64,000 nucleotides of DNA from Propionibacteriales bacterium (GCA_026392455.1 JAPLCB010000004.1:700090-764089), one strand, 5' to 3'. Positions 18,815 to 28,346 are shown, counted from the first letter of the stretch. Numbers and translations: made by a program. The notes: a model not told the origin generated them from the letters alone.

Positions 18815-19606
18815 ATGCCTGAACTCCCTGATGCAGCCACTCTCACCCGGGCCCGGCTGGCCCTGGCCATCGACGGCCCCGTCGCCACGATCACGTTGAA
18901 CGCGCCAGACAAGCGCAACTCGCAAGTACCGTCGCTGTGGCACACCCTGGACGCGATCGGGGCCGCCCTGCCCGAGGAGGTCCGGGTCGTCGTGCTCAAG
19001 GGAGCCGGGACGTGCTTCTCGGCAGGCCTGGACCTCGGGCTGCTCAGCCCGGGAGGGGTCGAGGGGGAGGAGTTCCTGGACCTGGAGGCCTCCACCGACC
19101 AGCACATCATCGACACCATCGACGGGTACCAGCGCGGCTTCACCTGGCTGCACGACCCGCGCTTCGTGACGATCGCCCAGGTGCACGGGTACGCCATCGG
19201 CGCGGGCTTCCAGCTCGCGCTCGCGTGCGACCTGCGGGTGGTCGCCGACGACGCCTGGTTCTGCATGAAGGAGCCGGCGCTCGGTCTGGTCCCGGACCTG
19301 ACGGGAACAAAGCCCCTGGTCGAGCTTGTTGGCTATGCGCGGGCGCTGGAGATCTGTGCGACGGCACGGCAGGTCTCCGCGGCTGAGGCAGCAGCGATCG
19401 GGCTGGCCACCGCCGTGGTCGGCGAGGCTGACCTCGATGCGGCCACCGGCGACCTGGTGGCTGCGCTGATCGAGGTCAACGCCGGCGCCGTACGGGAGAC
19501 AAAGGCACTGCTCCAGTCCGCGCGGGTCGAGGACCTGGAGACCCAGCGGTTGCTCGAACGGACCGCCCAGGTGCGACGGTTCCGGGCGCTGGCCTCGGGT
19601 GGCTGA
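18815..19606 (+). CDS. Enoyl-CoA hydratase/isomerase family protein
   Basis: Crotonase-fold enzyme of 263 residues. The oxyanion-hole elements are visible as AGTCFSAGLDL and HGYAIGAGFQLALACDLRV. The acid at the usual first catalytic position appears in KEPALGLVPDLTGT. It may act in fatty-acid or amino-acid degradation. The ATG start at 18815 follows TAGGCT (18803-18808) by six bases, so it is probably leaderless and independent of the ABC-F gene. Confidence 0.9.
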   Translation: MPELPDAATLTRARLALAIDGPVATITLNAPDKRNSQVPSLWHTLDAIGAALPEEVRVVVLKGAGTCFSAGLDLGLLSPGGVEGEEFLDLEASTDQHIIDTIDGYQRGFTWLHDPRFVTIAQVHGYAIGAGFQLALACDLRVVADDAWFCMKEPALGLVPDLTGTKPLVELVGYARALEICATARQVSAAEAAAIGLATAVVGEADLDAATGDLVAALIEVNAGAVRETKALLQSARVEDLETQRLLERTAQVRRFRALASGG

Positions 19607-19645
19607 GCGCCCGCCGGACACGACAACGACGAGCAGGGGACAGCC

Positions 19646-21553
19646 ATGAGTTCGATGAGCCCGATGATGGCAGCGATGCGTGCCATGAGGACCGACCCGT
19701 CGGTCGTCGACCAGAAGCTGTCGCGGCGCACGGTACGCCGGGTCGCCGGCTTCGCCGCTCCCCACAAGCGCCTGATCAGCGGCTTCATCCTCTTCGTCGT
19801 GCTCGACGCCGCCCTGGTGGTGGTGACGCCGCTGCTGGTCAAGTACCTGCTCGACGACGGCATCCTGGCCAAGAACGGCGGGGTCGTCACGGCCGTCGCG
19901 TTCGCGATGGTCGGGGTCGCGCTCATCGATGCCGTGCTGGGCGTGGTCAGCGGCTTTCTCTCGGCCCGGATCGGCGAGAACCTGATCTTCGACCTGCGTA
20001 CCCGGGTCTTCGCGCACGTCCAGCGAATGTCGCTGGCGTTCTTCACCCGGACCCAGACCGGTGCCCTGGTCTCACGACTGAACAACGACGTCATCGGCGC
20101 CCAGCGAGCCTTCACCTCGACCCTGTCCAGCACCGTCGCCAACAGCATCTCGGTGATCGTCGTCGGAGTCGCGATGATCGCGCTCTCCTGGCAGATCACC
20201 CTAGCCTGCCTGGCACTCTTCCCGGCGCTGCTGCTGGCCTCCCGGTGGGTCGGCCGCCAGCTGAGCGGGCTGACCCGTCAGCAGATGGACGGAAACGCCG
20301 ACCTCGGCAGCCTGATGACGGAGCGTTTCAACGTCGGTGGCGCCCTGCTGCTCAAGCTCTTCGGGCGCCGTGAGGACGAGGACGCCAAGTACGCCGAGAA
20401 GGCCGGCGTGGTGCGCGACCTCGGGGTCCGTATCTCCCTGGTGACCCGGGTCTTCGCGGCCGTGATGATGCTGATCCCCGCACTGGCCACCGCTCTGGTC
20501 TGGGGGATCGGGGGCCACCTGGTGATCGACTCGACGCTGACGATCGGCACCCTGACCGCCCTGGCGACGCTGCTGCTGCGGCTCCTCGGTCCGCTGCAAG
20601 GGCTCTCCAACGTCCGGATCGACGTGATGACGGCGCTGGTCAGCTTCGACCGCGTCTTCGAGGTCCTCGACCTGCCGTCGACGGTGCAGGAACGTCCCGG
20701 CGCGACCGACCTGCCCCGTGAAGCCGGCCGTCTGGAGTTCGACCAGGTCGCGTTCACCTACCCGCGTGCCGACGAGGTCTCGTTGGCCAGCCTCGAGGTC
20801 GTCGCCCGCACCGAGAGCAAGGACCAGCCGGAGGTGCTGCACGGCGTCTCGTTCGTCGCCGAGCGTGGCCAGATGATCGCTCTGGTCGGCCCCTCCGGGG
20901 CGGGCAAGACCACGATCACCCATCTCGTCGCCCGGCTGTACGACGTCACCTCGGGTGCGGTTCGGATCGCCGGGCACGACGTCCGCGACCTCACCCTGCA
21001 GTCCCTCGAGGATGCCATCGGGTACGTCACCCAGGATGCCCACATGTTCCACGACACCATCGCCGAGAACCTGCGCTACGCGCGTCCCGGAGCCACCAGC
21101 GAGGAGATCTGGGCGGCGCTCGAGGCCGGTCAGATCGCCGACCTGGTCCGGTCGCTGCCCGACGGTCTGGACACCGTCGTGGGTGACCGCGGCTACCGGC
21201 TGTCCGGGGGCGAGCGGCAGCGGCTGGCCATCGCACGGCTGCTCCTCAAGGCCCCGGCGATCGTCGTCCTGGACGAAGCCACTGCCCACCTGGACTCCGA
21301 GTCCGAGCAGGCTGTCCAGGACGCCCTGGACAGCGCCCTGACCGGCCGGACCTCGTTGGTGATCGCCCACCGGCTCTCCACCGTCCTGGACGCCGACCAG
21401 ATCCTGGTCGTCGACGGCGGCCGGATCACCGAGCGCGGCACCCATCACGAGCTGCTGGCCCGGAGCGGCACCTACGCGCAGCTGTTCGCGACCCAGTTCG
21501 CCCCGAACGACCGGCGCGGCGACACCCTGGTCGACCAGGGAGCCGACCGGTGA
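19646..21553 (+). CDS. ABC exporter with fused membrane and ATPase domains
   Basis: Half-size exporter (635 residues) that should work as a dimer or heterodimer. The N-terminal six-helix membrane domain spans about 40-330. The ATPase domain has GPSGAGKTT, the Q-loop in GYVTQDAHMF, LSGGERQRLAIAR, IVVLDEATAHLD and the switch histidine in IAHRLSTV. The N-terminus is methionine-rich (several ATG codons); I kept ATG 19646, which follows a GAGCAGGGG ribosome site. The stop overlaps the next SDR gene as GTGA. The substrate is unknown; lipids or drugs are usual for the type. Confidence 0.92.
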   Translation: MSSMSPMMAAMRAMRTDPSVVDQKLSRRTVRRVAGFAAPHKRLISGFILFVVLDAALVVVTPLLVKYLLDDGILAKNGGVVTAVAFAMVGVALIDAVLGVVSGFLSARIGENLIFDLRTRVFAHVQRMSLAFFTRTQTGALVSRLNNDVIGAQRAFTSTLSSTVANSISVIVVGVAMIALSWQITLACLALFPALLLASRWVGRQLSGLTRQQMDGNADLGSLMTERFNVGGALLLKLFGRREDEDAKYAEKAGVVRDLGVRISLVTRVFAAVMMLIPALATALVWGIGGHLVIDSTLTIGTLTALATLLLRLLGPLQGLSNVRIDVMTALVSFDRVFEVLDLPSTVQERPGATDLPREAGRLEFDQVAFTYPRADEVSLASLEVVARTESKDQPEVLHGVSFVAERGQMIALVGPSGAGKTTITHLVARLYDVTSGAVRIAGHDVRDLTLQSLEDAIGYVTQDAHMFHDTIAENLRYARPGATSEEIWAALEAGQIADLVRSLPDGLDTVVGDRGYRLSGGERQRLAIARLLLKAPAIVVLDEATAHLDSESEQAVQDALDSALTGRTSLVIAHRLSTVLDADQILVVDGGRITERGTHHELLARSGTYAQLFATQFAPNDRRGDTLVDQGADR

Positions 21554-22299
21554 CGGTCGTCGACCACGTCTACCTGGTCACCGGCGGCACCCGGGGACTG
21601 GGCTTCGCCACTGCCGAGCTGCTGGTCAGCCAGGGGGCTCGGGTGGTGATCTCCGGTCGCACGCCGGACGGGGTCGCTGCTGCGCTGGACCAGCTCGGCG
21701 GGTCAGCCCGCGGAGTCGCTGCAGACAGTGCCGACCCCGACTCCGCGGCGCGGCTGGTCCAGGCCGCCCTGGACGCGTTCGGCCGCCTCGACGGCGCGCT
21801 GATCTCGGTCGGCGGTCCGCCGACCGGCACCGTGATGAACACCCCGGACGACGTCTGGACGTCAGCCTTCGAATCCGTGTTCGTCGGCGCCCTGCGGACC
21901 GCGCGGGCCGTGGCGAACGCCCTCGAGGGCCCTGGTTCGATCGCGTTCGTGCTCTCCAGCTCGGTACGTTCGCCGCTCGCCAACCTGGCGGTGTCGAACG
22001 GCCTGCGACCCGGTCTGGCGATGGTCGCCAAGACCCTGGCCGACGAGCTCGGGCCGCGCGGCATCCGGGTCAACGGCCTGCTACCGGGGCGGCTCGCCAC
22101 TGAACGGGTGGCCGAGCTCGACGCGAGCACCGGCGACGCCACCGCATCGCGGGAACGGGCCATCGCGACCATCCCGCTCGGGCGCTACGGACTCCCGGCC
22201 GAGTTCGCCCAGGCGGCGCTGTTCCTGCTCAGCCCGCAGTCATCCTTCGTCACCGGGGTGATGCTCCCGGTCGACGGCGGGATGCTGCGTGCCCTCTGA
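21550..22299 (+). CDS. Short-chain dehydrogenase-like protein lacking the catalytic tyrosine
   Basis: 249-residue SDR with the cofactor motif TGGTRGLG and the C-terminal VTGVMLPVDGG. At the active site the serine stretch LSSSVRSP is present, but the usual YxxxK is replaced by SNGLRPG, and LLPGRLATERV follows. This is a known divergent group that resembles FabG but may not be a classical dehydrogenase. The start is GTG 21550, coupled to the ABC exporter stop. Its last 60 bases overlap the 3' end of SURF1 on the opposite strand. Confidence 0.85.
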   Translation: MTVVDHVYLVTGGTRGLGFATAELLVSQGARVVISGRTPDGVAAALDQLGGSARGVAADSADPDSAARLVQAALDAFGRLDGALISVGGPPTGTVMNTPDDVWTSAFESVFVGALRTARAVANALEGPGSIAFVLSSSVRSPLANLAVSNGLRPGLAMVAKTLADELGPRGIRVNGLLPGRLATERVAELDASTGDATASRERAIATIPLGRYGLPAEFAQAALFLLSPQSSFVTGVMLPVDGGMLRAL

Positions 22300-23103
22300 C
22301 CCGGCAGCAGCCCGCTGGTTCTGCCGGCGCTCGTCGTAGGCCAGGTACCCGAACCCGAAGACGGCCAGGGCCGCGAAGAACCACCACTGCAGCCCGTAGA
22401 AGAAGTGCGGTCCCTCGCTGGTGTCGTCGGGCAGCTCGACCGCTGCCAACGCCGTGACCGGGGCGGGCTGCTCGGACTCGAGGTCGAGGAACCCGCCGTA
22501 CAGGTCGTAACCGGTACTGGCCCGGTTCAGCACCTTGCTGATCTCGGTGCTCGACACAGCGCGGGTGGCAAGATCGCTGACCTCGGCTGCGGACCCGCTG
22601 GCGTTGCGGCGGACCCAGCCCACGACCGTGACCTCACCCTGGGTGGCGGCCGGCAGCACCGGACGCTCGCCACCACTGTTCTCGGTCTTCATCCACCCGC
22701 GGTCGACCAGGACCGCGGGCCCCGGACGTGCACAGGTGTCGTCCTGAGGGTCGTCGTTCCCCAGCTGATCGACCTCCAGGCAGGTGACCAGCGGTGTCAC
22801 CACGTCGATGCCGGGGCCGCCGTCACGGGTCTGGTACTTCAGCACGATGGTGTTCGCGTCGTCGTACCGGCCGTGCACGACGACCTTGCGCCACTCGTGG
22901 GCCTTCGCCGGGTCCACCCCGACCGTGAGCAGCTCGTCGGCGGGAGCCGGTGCCTGGTCCAGGTTGGCCGCCACGAGCTGGTTCAGGGCGCGTCGGTCGT
23001 CGAGACGACCGAACTGCCACTGACCGAGCGCCGTGGCCAGCCAGGCCAGGGCGACGACGGTCAGTCCGAACAGGACCCAACGTCGGGTAAAGAGGAACCT
23101 CAC
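22240..23103 (-). CDS. SURF1-family cytochrome oxidase assembly protein
   Basis: 287-residue membrane protein with two transmembrane helices, one at about 8-27 and one near 235-255, around an extracytoplasmic domain. Family motifs are LGQWQFGRL, VLVDRGWM and HFFYGLQWWFFA. SURF1 helps heme a insertion or stability of cytochrome oxidase, so it complements ctaA elsewhere in the window. The start is GTG 23103, seven bases after TACGCT (23116-23111). The 3' end overlaps the SDR gene by 60 bases, tail to tail. Confidence 0.9.
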   Translation of the reverse strand: MRFLFTRRWVLFGLTVVALAWLATALGQWQFGRLDDRRALNQLVAANLDQAPAPADELLTVGVDPAKAHEWRKVVVHGRYDDANTIVLKYQTRDGGPGIDVVTPLVTCLEVDQLGNDDPQDDTCARPGPAVLVDRGWMKTENSGGERPVLPAATQGEVTVVGWVRRNASGSAAEVSDLATRAVSSTEISKVLNRASTGYDLYGGFLDLESEQPAPVTALAAVELPDDTSEGPHFFYGLQWWFFAALAVFGFGYLAYDERRQNQRAAAGSEGTQHPAVDREHHPGDEG

Positions 23104-23172
23104 TCGGGCGAGCGTAGCCGTGGCCTGGTTCCCGTCGTCACCCGGTCAGGGCTCGCGCACTAGGATCAAGAG

Positions 23173-24171
23173 ATGACGATGCTGCCGCTCGCCGACCGTC
23201 ACGGTCGGACAGCCACTGATCTCAGGGTCTCCCTGACGGATCGGTGCAACCTGCGCTGCAGCTACTGCATGCCTGCCGAAGGTCTCGACTGGTTGCCGCA
23301 CCACGAAGCACTCACCGACGAGGAGGTCGTCCGGCTGATCTCGATCGGGGTCGAACGACTGGGCATCACCGAGGTCCGGTTCACCGGCGGCGAGCCGCTC
23401 CTGCGACGCGGCCTGAGCGGCATCATCGCGGCGACGAAGGCCCTGGAGCCCGTCCCGGAGGTCTCCCTGACCACCAACGCGCTCGGCCTCGAGCGGACCG
23501 CCGTCGCCCTCGCGGCTGCGGGGCTGGACCGGGTCAACGTCAGCCTCGACACGATCCGCGCCGAGGACTTCGCCACCATCACCCGCCGCGACCGGTTGGA
23601 CGACGTCATCCGGGGGATCGAGGCCGCCACCGCTGCTGGTCTGGATCCCGTGAAGGTCAACGCCGTCCTGATGCCCGGGGTCAACGACGACCAGGCACCC
23701 GAGCTGCTGGGCTGGTGCCTGGAGCGCGGCCTGCACCTGCGGTTCATCGAGCAGATGCCCCTGGACGCCCAGCACGCCTGGGAGCGCTCGGCGATGATCA
23801 CCGCTGACCAGATCGTGGCGTCGCTGCAGACCCGGTTCACCCTCAACCCGTCGACCAAGTCCCGGGGCAGCGCGCCGGCCGAGGAGTTCCTGGTCGACGA
23901 CGGACCGCTCACCGTCGGCGTCATCGCCTCGGTGACCCGGCCCTTCTGCGGTGACTGCGACCGGGTCCGCCTCACCGCGGACGGCCAGATCGTCAATTGC
24001 CTCTTCGCCCGCGAGGAGTCGGACCTGCGGACGCCGATGCGCGCCGGAGCCACCGATGACGAGCTTGCCGGCCTGTGGCTCGCCGCAGTCCTCGGAAAGC
24101 TCCCTGGTCACGGGATCGACGACCCGAGCTTCCTGCAGCCCGACCGTCCGATGTCGGCTATCGGGGGCTGA
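23173..24171 (+). CDS. moaA: GTP 3',8-cyclase MoaA (molybdenum cofactor biosynthesis)
   Basis: Radical SAM enzyme for the first step of molybdopterin synthesis, 332 residues. The N-terminal cluster motif is CNLRCSYC (C25, C29, C32) and the C-terminal cluster cysteines are in RPFCGDCDRVRL with a third in QIVNCLF. The protein ends in the expected GG. TAGGAT at 23161-23166 precedes ATG 23173 by six bases. It is divergent from SURF1, and its last 14 bases overlap the small gene on the other strand. Confidence 0.95.
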   Translation: MTMLPLADRHGRTATDLRVSLTDRCNLRCSYCMPAEGLDWLPHHEALTDEEVVRLISIGVERLGITEVRFTGGEPLLRRGLSGIIAATKALEPVPEVSLTTNALGLERTAVALAAAGLDRVNVSLDTIRAEDFATITRRDRLDDVIRGIEAATAAGLDPVKVNAVLMPGVNDDQAPELLGWCLERGLHLRFIEQMPLDAQHAWERSAMITADQIVASLQTRFTLNPSTKSRGSAPAEEFLVDDGPLTVGVIASVTRPFCGDCDRVRLTADGQIVNCLFAREESDLRTPMRAGATDDELAGLWLAAVLGKLPGHGIDDPSFLQPDRPMSAIGG

Positions 24172-24376
24172 CGTCGCGCAAGAACCCGCGCGCGGTCAGG
24201 AATTCTCCCAACGAGTCACGGTGCTGGTCGCAAGCCAGCCAGATCTTGCGCCGGTCGGGGGTGTGCAGCTTCGGGTTGTTCCAGCCCAGGTCCCACCGGG
24301 CGTCGGCGGTGCAACCCTTCGCCGAGCAGATCGGCGTCTCCTCAACCGGCTCAGCAGCCGACTCCACGCTGGTCAC
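24158..24376 (-). CDS. Small conserved zinc-ribbon-like protein
   Basis: 72 residues with a CxxxxC pair (ICSAKGC), the motif WNNPKLHTPDRR and a final ACDQHR, giving a plausible Cys3His zinc site. I recall homologues in mycobacteria and streptomycetes, sometimes annotated acetone carboxylase, but nothing in this sequence supports catalysis. The start is GTG 24376 with AGGAG six bases upstream. A strong 12-base-pair hairpin lies 22 bases before the start. Confidence 0.75.
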   Translation of the reverse strand: MTSVESAAEPVEETPICSAKGCTADARWDLGWNNPKLHTPDRRKIWLACDQHRDSLGEFLTARGFLRDVSPR

Positions 24377-24398
24377 GACATCTCCTGGTCATTGAGGT

Positions 24399-24434
24399 GG
24401 TGCCGGACGATCTGGGGGTGTCTCGTCCGGCACC
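24399..24434. terminator. Perfect 12-bp inverted repeat between DUF3099 and the zinc-ribbon gene
   Basis: GGTGCCGGACGA pairs exactly with TCGTCCGGCACC across a 12-base loop. It lies 76 bases after the DUF3099 stop and 22 bases before the small gene, both on the - strand. No U-run follows, so it may be a factor-dependent terminator, an attenuator or an operator. Confidence 0.55.
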
Positions 24435-24510
24435 GTGAGCCGCAGCCCGGGGGTGGGGCTTCCTCGGCTCGGACCGATCGTCGCACTCCACGGCAGTCGC
24501 TGGCCACGGT

Positions 24511-24840
24511 TTAGGAGGTTCGGTCCGTCCCCGGGCCGAGCTCGTGGAAACCGTGGGCCCCGGAAACCCCAGGACCCTGCAGGTTCTGGGCCACCCGGGG
24601 GGCGGCTGCGTTCGCGATCACGACGGCGACGAACGGGAGGAAGAACGACGCAGCGATCAGGGCTGCGCAGAGCCACGGGACGCTCACCGCGAAGACCGCC
24701 GCGATGAAGCAGAGCGTCCGGATGGTCATGGAGAGCAGGTACCGGGCCTGCCTGCGGTCGATGTCCTCGCGCGGGTTGTGGGGCGCGCCGGTGATCCGGA
24801 TGACGTCGTCCGGTTCAGCCTTCTTGCTCCATCGCCCCAT
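24511..24840 (-). CDS. DUF3099 family small membrane protein
   Basis: 109 residues with the DUF3099 layout: a soluble N-terminus with ITGAPHNPREDIDRRQARYL, then two hydrophobic segments (about 33-52 and 55-75) with a short turn, and a polar tail. The function is unknown. The start ATG 24840 is six bases after TACGAT (24852-24847). The dodecin gene starts 42 bases away in the other direction, so the two promoters are packed back to back. Confidence 0.85.
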   Translation of the reverse strand: MGRWSKKAEPDDVIRITGAPHNPREDIDRRQARYLLSMTIRTLCFIAAVFAVSVPWLCAALIAASFFLPFVAVVIANAAAPRVAQNLQGPGVSGAHGFHELGPGTDRTS

Positions 24841-24882
24841 GCTTCGATCGTACGGGGGGAGTGGGCATGGCATCCTTGCCGC

Positions 24883-25095
24883 ATGTCGAATCGAACCTAC
24901 CGAGTCACCGAGATCGTCGGAACGTCCCCCGAGGGGATCGACCAAGCGATCCGCAACGGCATCGAGCGGGCCGCCAAGACGCTGCGCCACGTCGACTGGT
25001 TCGAGGTCGGCCAGATCCGCGGACAGGTCAAGGACGGCACCGTCGAGCACTTCCAGGTGGGAATCAAAATTGGCTTCCGCCTAGAAGACGACTGA
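24883..25095 (+). CDS. Dodecin family protein
   Basis: A 70-residue flavin-binding dodecin, which assembles into hollow dodecamers that store riboflavin, FMN or CoA. The sequence shows the full fold: TYRVTEIVGTSPEGIDQAI, WFEVGQIRGQV and the final strand FQVGIKIGFRLE. The flavin-stacking tryptophan is in HVDWFEV. The start is ATG 24883, six bases after CATCCT (24871-24876), so leaderless translation is likely. Repeat copy C begins at its stop codon. Confidence 0.93.
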   Translation: MSNRTYRVTEIVGTSPEGIDQAIRNGIERAAKTLRHVDWFEVGQIRGQVKDGTVEHFQVGIKIGFRLEDD

Positions 25096-25200
25096 TCAGC
25101 GCACTGATACGCAGCACCCTGCGGCGTTGTCGTCGGTCGACGTCCGCTCCGCTGGCGCTCCGCTGAAGGACGCCTTCCCTCCTCCGCCTTGCATGGCACT
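25092..25200 (+). repeat. Structured intergenic repeat, copy C
   Basis: Begins at the dodecin stop (CTGATCAGC) and runs to CCTCCGCCTTGC. It is nearly identical to copy B over about 70 bases. The inner stem is GACGTCC with GGACGCC (25139-25145, 25168-25174). All three copies follow a stop codon on the same strand. Confidence 0.75.
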
Positions 25201-25217
25201 ACATCTCAGCACGCTGA

Positions 25218-26023
<806 letters not shown>

Positions 26024-26024
<1 letters not shown>

Positions 26025-26836
26025 TGGTTTCGACAAGCTCGACCGACACCGGGGCGATCAACCCGAACGGCATCCTCGCCGGCAAGCGGATCCTGGTGGC
26101 GGGAGTCACCCTGGACACCTCGATCGGGTTCGGGGTGGCCAAGGTCGCCCAGGAGCAGGGCGCCACCGTCCTGATCTCGAACTTCGGCCGGGCGCTGAAC
26201 CTGACCAAGCGGATCGCCAACCGGCTCCCGGCGCAGGCCCCGGTGCTCGAGCTCGACGTCACCGACGAGGAGCACCTGGCGCGCTTGCCCGACCTGGTGC
26301 GCGAGCACGTCGACGGGCTCGACGGGGTGGTGCACTCGATCGCCTACGGGAACCCGGAGACGTTGCTCGGAGGGCAGTTCCTCGAGGGACCCTGGCCCGA
26401 CGTGGCCCAGGCGGTGCAGGTCTCGGCGTACTCGCTGGCCTCGCTCAGCAAGGCCTGCCTCCCCCTGATGGGGCCAGGCGGGTCCATCGTCGGGCTCACC
26501 TTCGACGCAACGGTCGCCTGGCCGGCGTACGACTGGATGGGGATCGCCAAGGCCGGGCTCGAGTCCTGCTCGCGCTACCTGGCGCGCGACCTGGGTCCGC
26601 AGGGCATCCGGGTCAACCTGGTCAGCGCCGGCCCGCTGCGGACGATCGCGGCCAAGGCCATCCCCGGGTTCGAGGACATCGAGGCCGGGTGGACCGCCCG
26701 GGCACCCCTCGGCTGGGACAACGTCGACCTCGAACCGACCGCACGTTCGGTGGTGGGCCTGCTGTCGGACTTCTTCCCCGCGACGACAGGTGAGATCGTT
26801 CACGTCGACGGCGGGTACCACGCGATCGGCGCCTGA
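26024..26836 (+). CDS. inhA: Enoyl-ACP reductase InhA/FabI
   Basis: NADH-dependent enoyl reductase, 270 residues. The cofactor loop is ILVAGVTLDTSIGFGVA, and the active-site Tyr-x6-Lys is in WPAYDWMGIAKAGLES. The start is ATG 26024, overlapping the fabG stop. The first 16 residues (MVSTSSTDTGAINPNG) extend beyond the usual start at the GILxGKR motif, and the DNA encoding the start is GGTTTCGACAAGCTCGACC, which resembles a dispersed repeat motif I recall from actinobacterial genomes. The enzyme core is intact. Confidence 0.92.
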
Positions 26837-26866
26837 ACCGGCGTCCGGAGTGGGTACCGTGGACCG

Positions 26867-26893
26867 GTGAGAACGGAGCCGGGTCATCACTGA
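26867..26893 (+). CDS. Possible 8-residue leader peptide before the MFS gene
   Basis: GTG at 26867 lies exactly six bases after TACCGT (26855-26860), as for leaderless genes here. The frame encodes VRTEPGHH and stops at 26891-26893, inside the region where the MFS protein must begin in another frame. It is either a real leader or the true MFS start separated from its gene by a frameshift. Confidence 0.4.
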   Translation: MRTEPGHH

Positions 26894-28346
26894 GGCACTC
26901 GAGCTGGCGTCGCGCCGCGGCCGGCTGACCCTGCTGACGGTCGTCCTGGGATCCGGGATCGCGCTGCTCGACGGCACGGTGGTCAACGTCGCGGCCAGGA
27001 CGATCGGCGAGGACCTCGGCGCGGGACTCGTGTCCTTGCAGTGGATCCTCAACGGCTACCTGCTCAGTCTGGCAGCCCTGATCCTGGTCGGCAGCTCACT
27101 GGGGGACCGGTTGGGCCGCCGACGGATGTACCTGATCGGGGTTGCCGCCTTCGGCCTGGCCAGCACCCTGTGCGCCTTCGCCCAGACCCCTGGGCAGCTG
27201 ATCGCCTTCCGGGTCCTCCAGGGCGTGGCCGGAGCACTGCTGACCCCCGGAGCCCTCGCCCTGATCCAGGGCAGCTTCCGCCCCGAGGACCGCCCGGCCG
27301 CGATCGGTACGTGGGCGGGGTACGCCGGCGTGGCCGCCGCCGCGGGCCCGTTCCTGGGAGGTTTCCTGGTCGAGAACGCCAGCTGGCGGTGGATCTTCGC
27401 CCTCAACGTCCCGCTCTGCCTGCTCGTGCTGTGGCTCGGCCGGTTCGTCCCCGAGTCCCGCGACGAGGAGGAGACCGCACCGTTCGACGTCGCTGGCGCC
27501 GTCGTCGGCAGCCTGGCGCTCGGCTTGCTGACCTACCTGCTGACGTCCTGGCGGGACCTGGGTGCCCCGCTCCTGGTTGCCCTCGGCGCCGTGGTCCTGG
27601 TGGCGGTCGTCGCGTTCGTGCTGCTCGAACGCCGACCTGGTGCGATGGCACCGGCGGAGCTCTTCTCGTCGAGGGTCTTCACCGCAGCCAACCTGATGAC
27701 CTTCCTGACCTACGGCGCCCTCGGCGTCGTGCTGTTCCTGCTGGTGCTGCAGCTCCAGGTCTCGGCCGGGTACACCCCGATCGAAGCAGGCGTCTCGACC
27801 TTGCCGCTGACCGTGTGCATGCTGCTGTTCTCCGCCCGCGCCGCGACCGTGGCTGCCCGGATCGGTCCCCGGGTCCCGATGACAGTCGGCCCGCTGGTCT
27901 GCGCCGCGGGGGTGATGCTGATGTCGTTCATCGGCGACGACGCCACGTACCTGGTGCACGTCTTCCCCGGGATCACGATCTTCGCGGTCGGCCTGACGAT
28001 GCTGGTGTCCCCGTTGACCTCTGCCGTGCTGGCCGCGGCACCCGACCACCACGCCGGCGTCGCCAGCGGCGTGAACAACGCCGTGGCGCGGACCGGTTCG
28101 CTGCTGGCGGTGGCCGCGTTCCCGGCCCTCGTCGGTCTCAGCGGTACCGACTACCAGGATCCGGCGGTCCTCACGGCCGGCTTCCGGCACGGGCTCTGGT
28201 TGTGTGCCGGCCTGCTGGTGACCGGCGGGGCCATTTCCTGGTTCGGCCTCGACCAGGCAGAACCAGGCCACGAGGCTCTCGTCTACGACGACTTGGAGGG
28301 TTTCGACCTCGACGAGGGCACCGACCCTGAGAGCATGGCACCGTGA
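26886..28346 (+). CDS. MFS transporter, DHA2 (14-helix) type, start uncertain
   Basis: Proton-driven exporter of about 486 residues with the DHA2 signature GIALLDGTVVNVA in helix 1, LGDRLGRRRMYLIG between helices 2 and 3, and about 14 hydrophobic segments. No ATG, GTG or TTG exists in frame between the stop at 26868 and codon 26979, which lies inside helix 1. I placed the start at ATC 26886 (ITEALELASRRGR) because GGAG lies seven bases upstream, but CTG 26904, a GTG-to-GTC change at 26883 or a frameshift from GTG 26867 are equally possible. It ends in a GTGA overlap with sixA. Confidence 0.8.
   Translation: MTEALELASRRGRLTLLTVVLGSGIALLDGTVVNVAARTIGEDLGAGLVSLQWILNGYLLSLAALILVGSSLGDRLGRRRMYLIGVAAFGLASTLCAFAQTPGQLIAFRVLQGVAGALLTPGALALIQGSFRPEDRPAAIGTWAGYAGVAAAAGPFLGGFLVENASWRWIFALNVPLCLLVLWLGRFVPESRDEEETAPFDVAGAVVGSLALGLLTYLLTSWRDLGAPLLVALGAVVLVAVVAFVLLERRPGAMAPAELFSSRVFTAANLMTFLTYGALGVVLFLLVLQLQVSAGYTPIEAGVSTLPLTVCMLLFSARAATVAARIGPRVPMTVGPLVCAAGVMLMSFIGDDATYLVHVFPGITIFAVGLTMLVSPLTSAVLAAAPDHHAGVASGVNNAVARTGSLLAVAAFPALVGLSGTDYQDPAVLTAGFRHGLWLCAGLLVTGGAISWFGLDQAEPGHEALVYDDLEGFDLDEGTDPESMAP

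Noticed and set aside
24158..24376. Acetone carboxylase annotation for the 72-residue protein
   Set aside because: The name is copied in databases as I recall, but the protein is far too small and has only a zinc-ribbon pattern.
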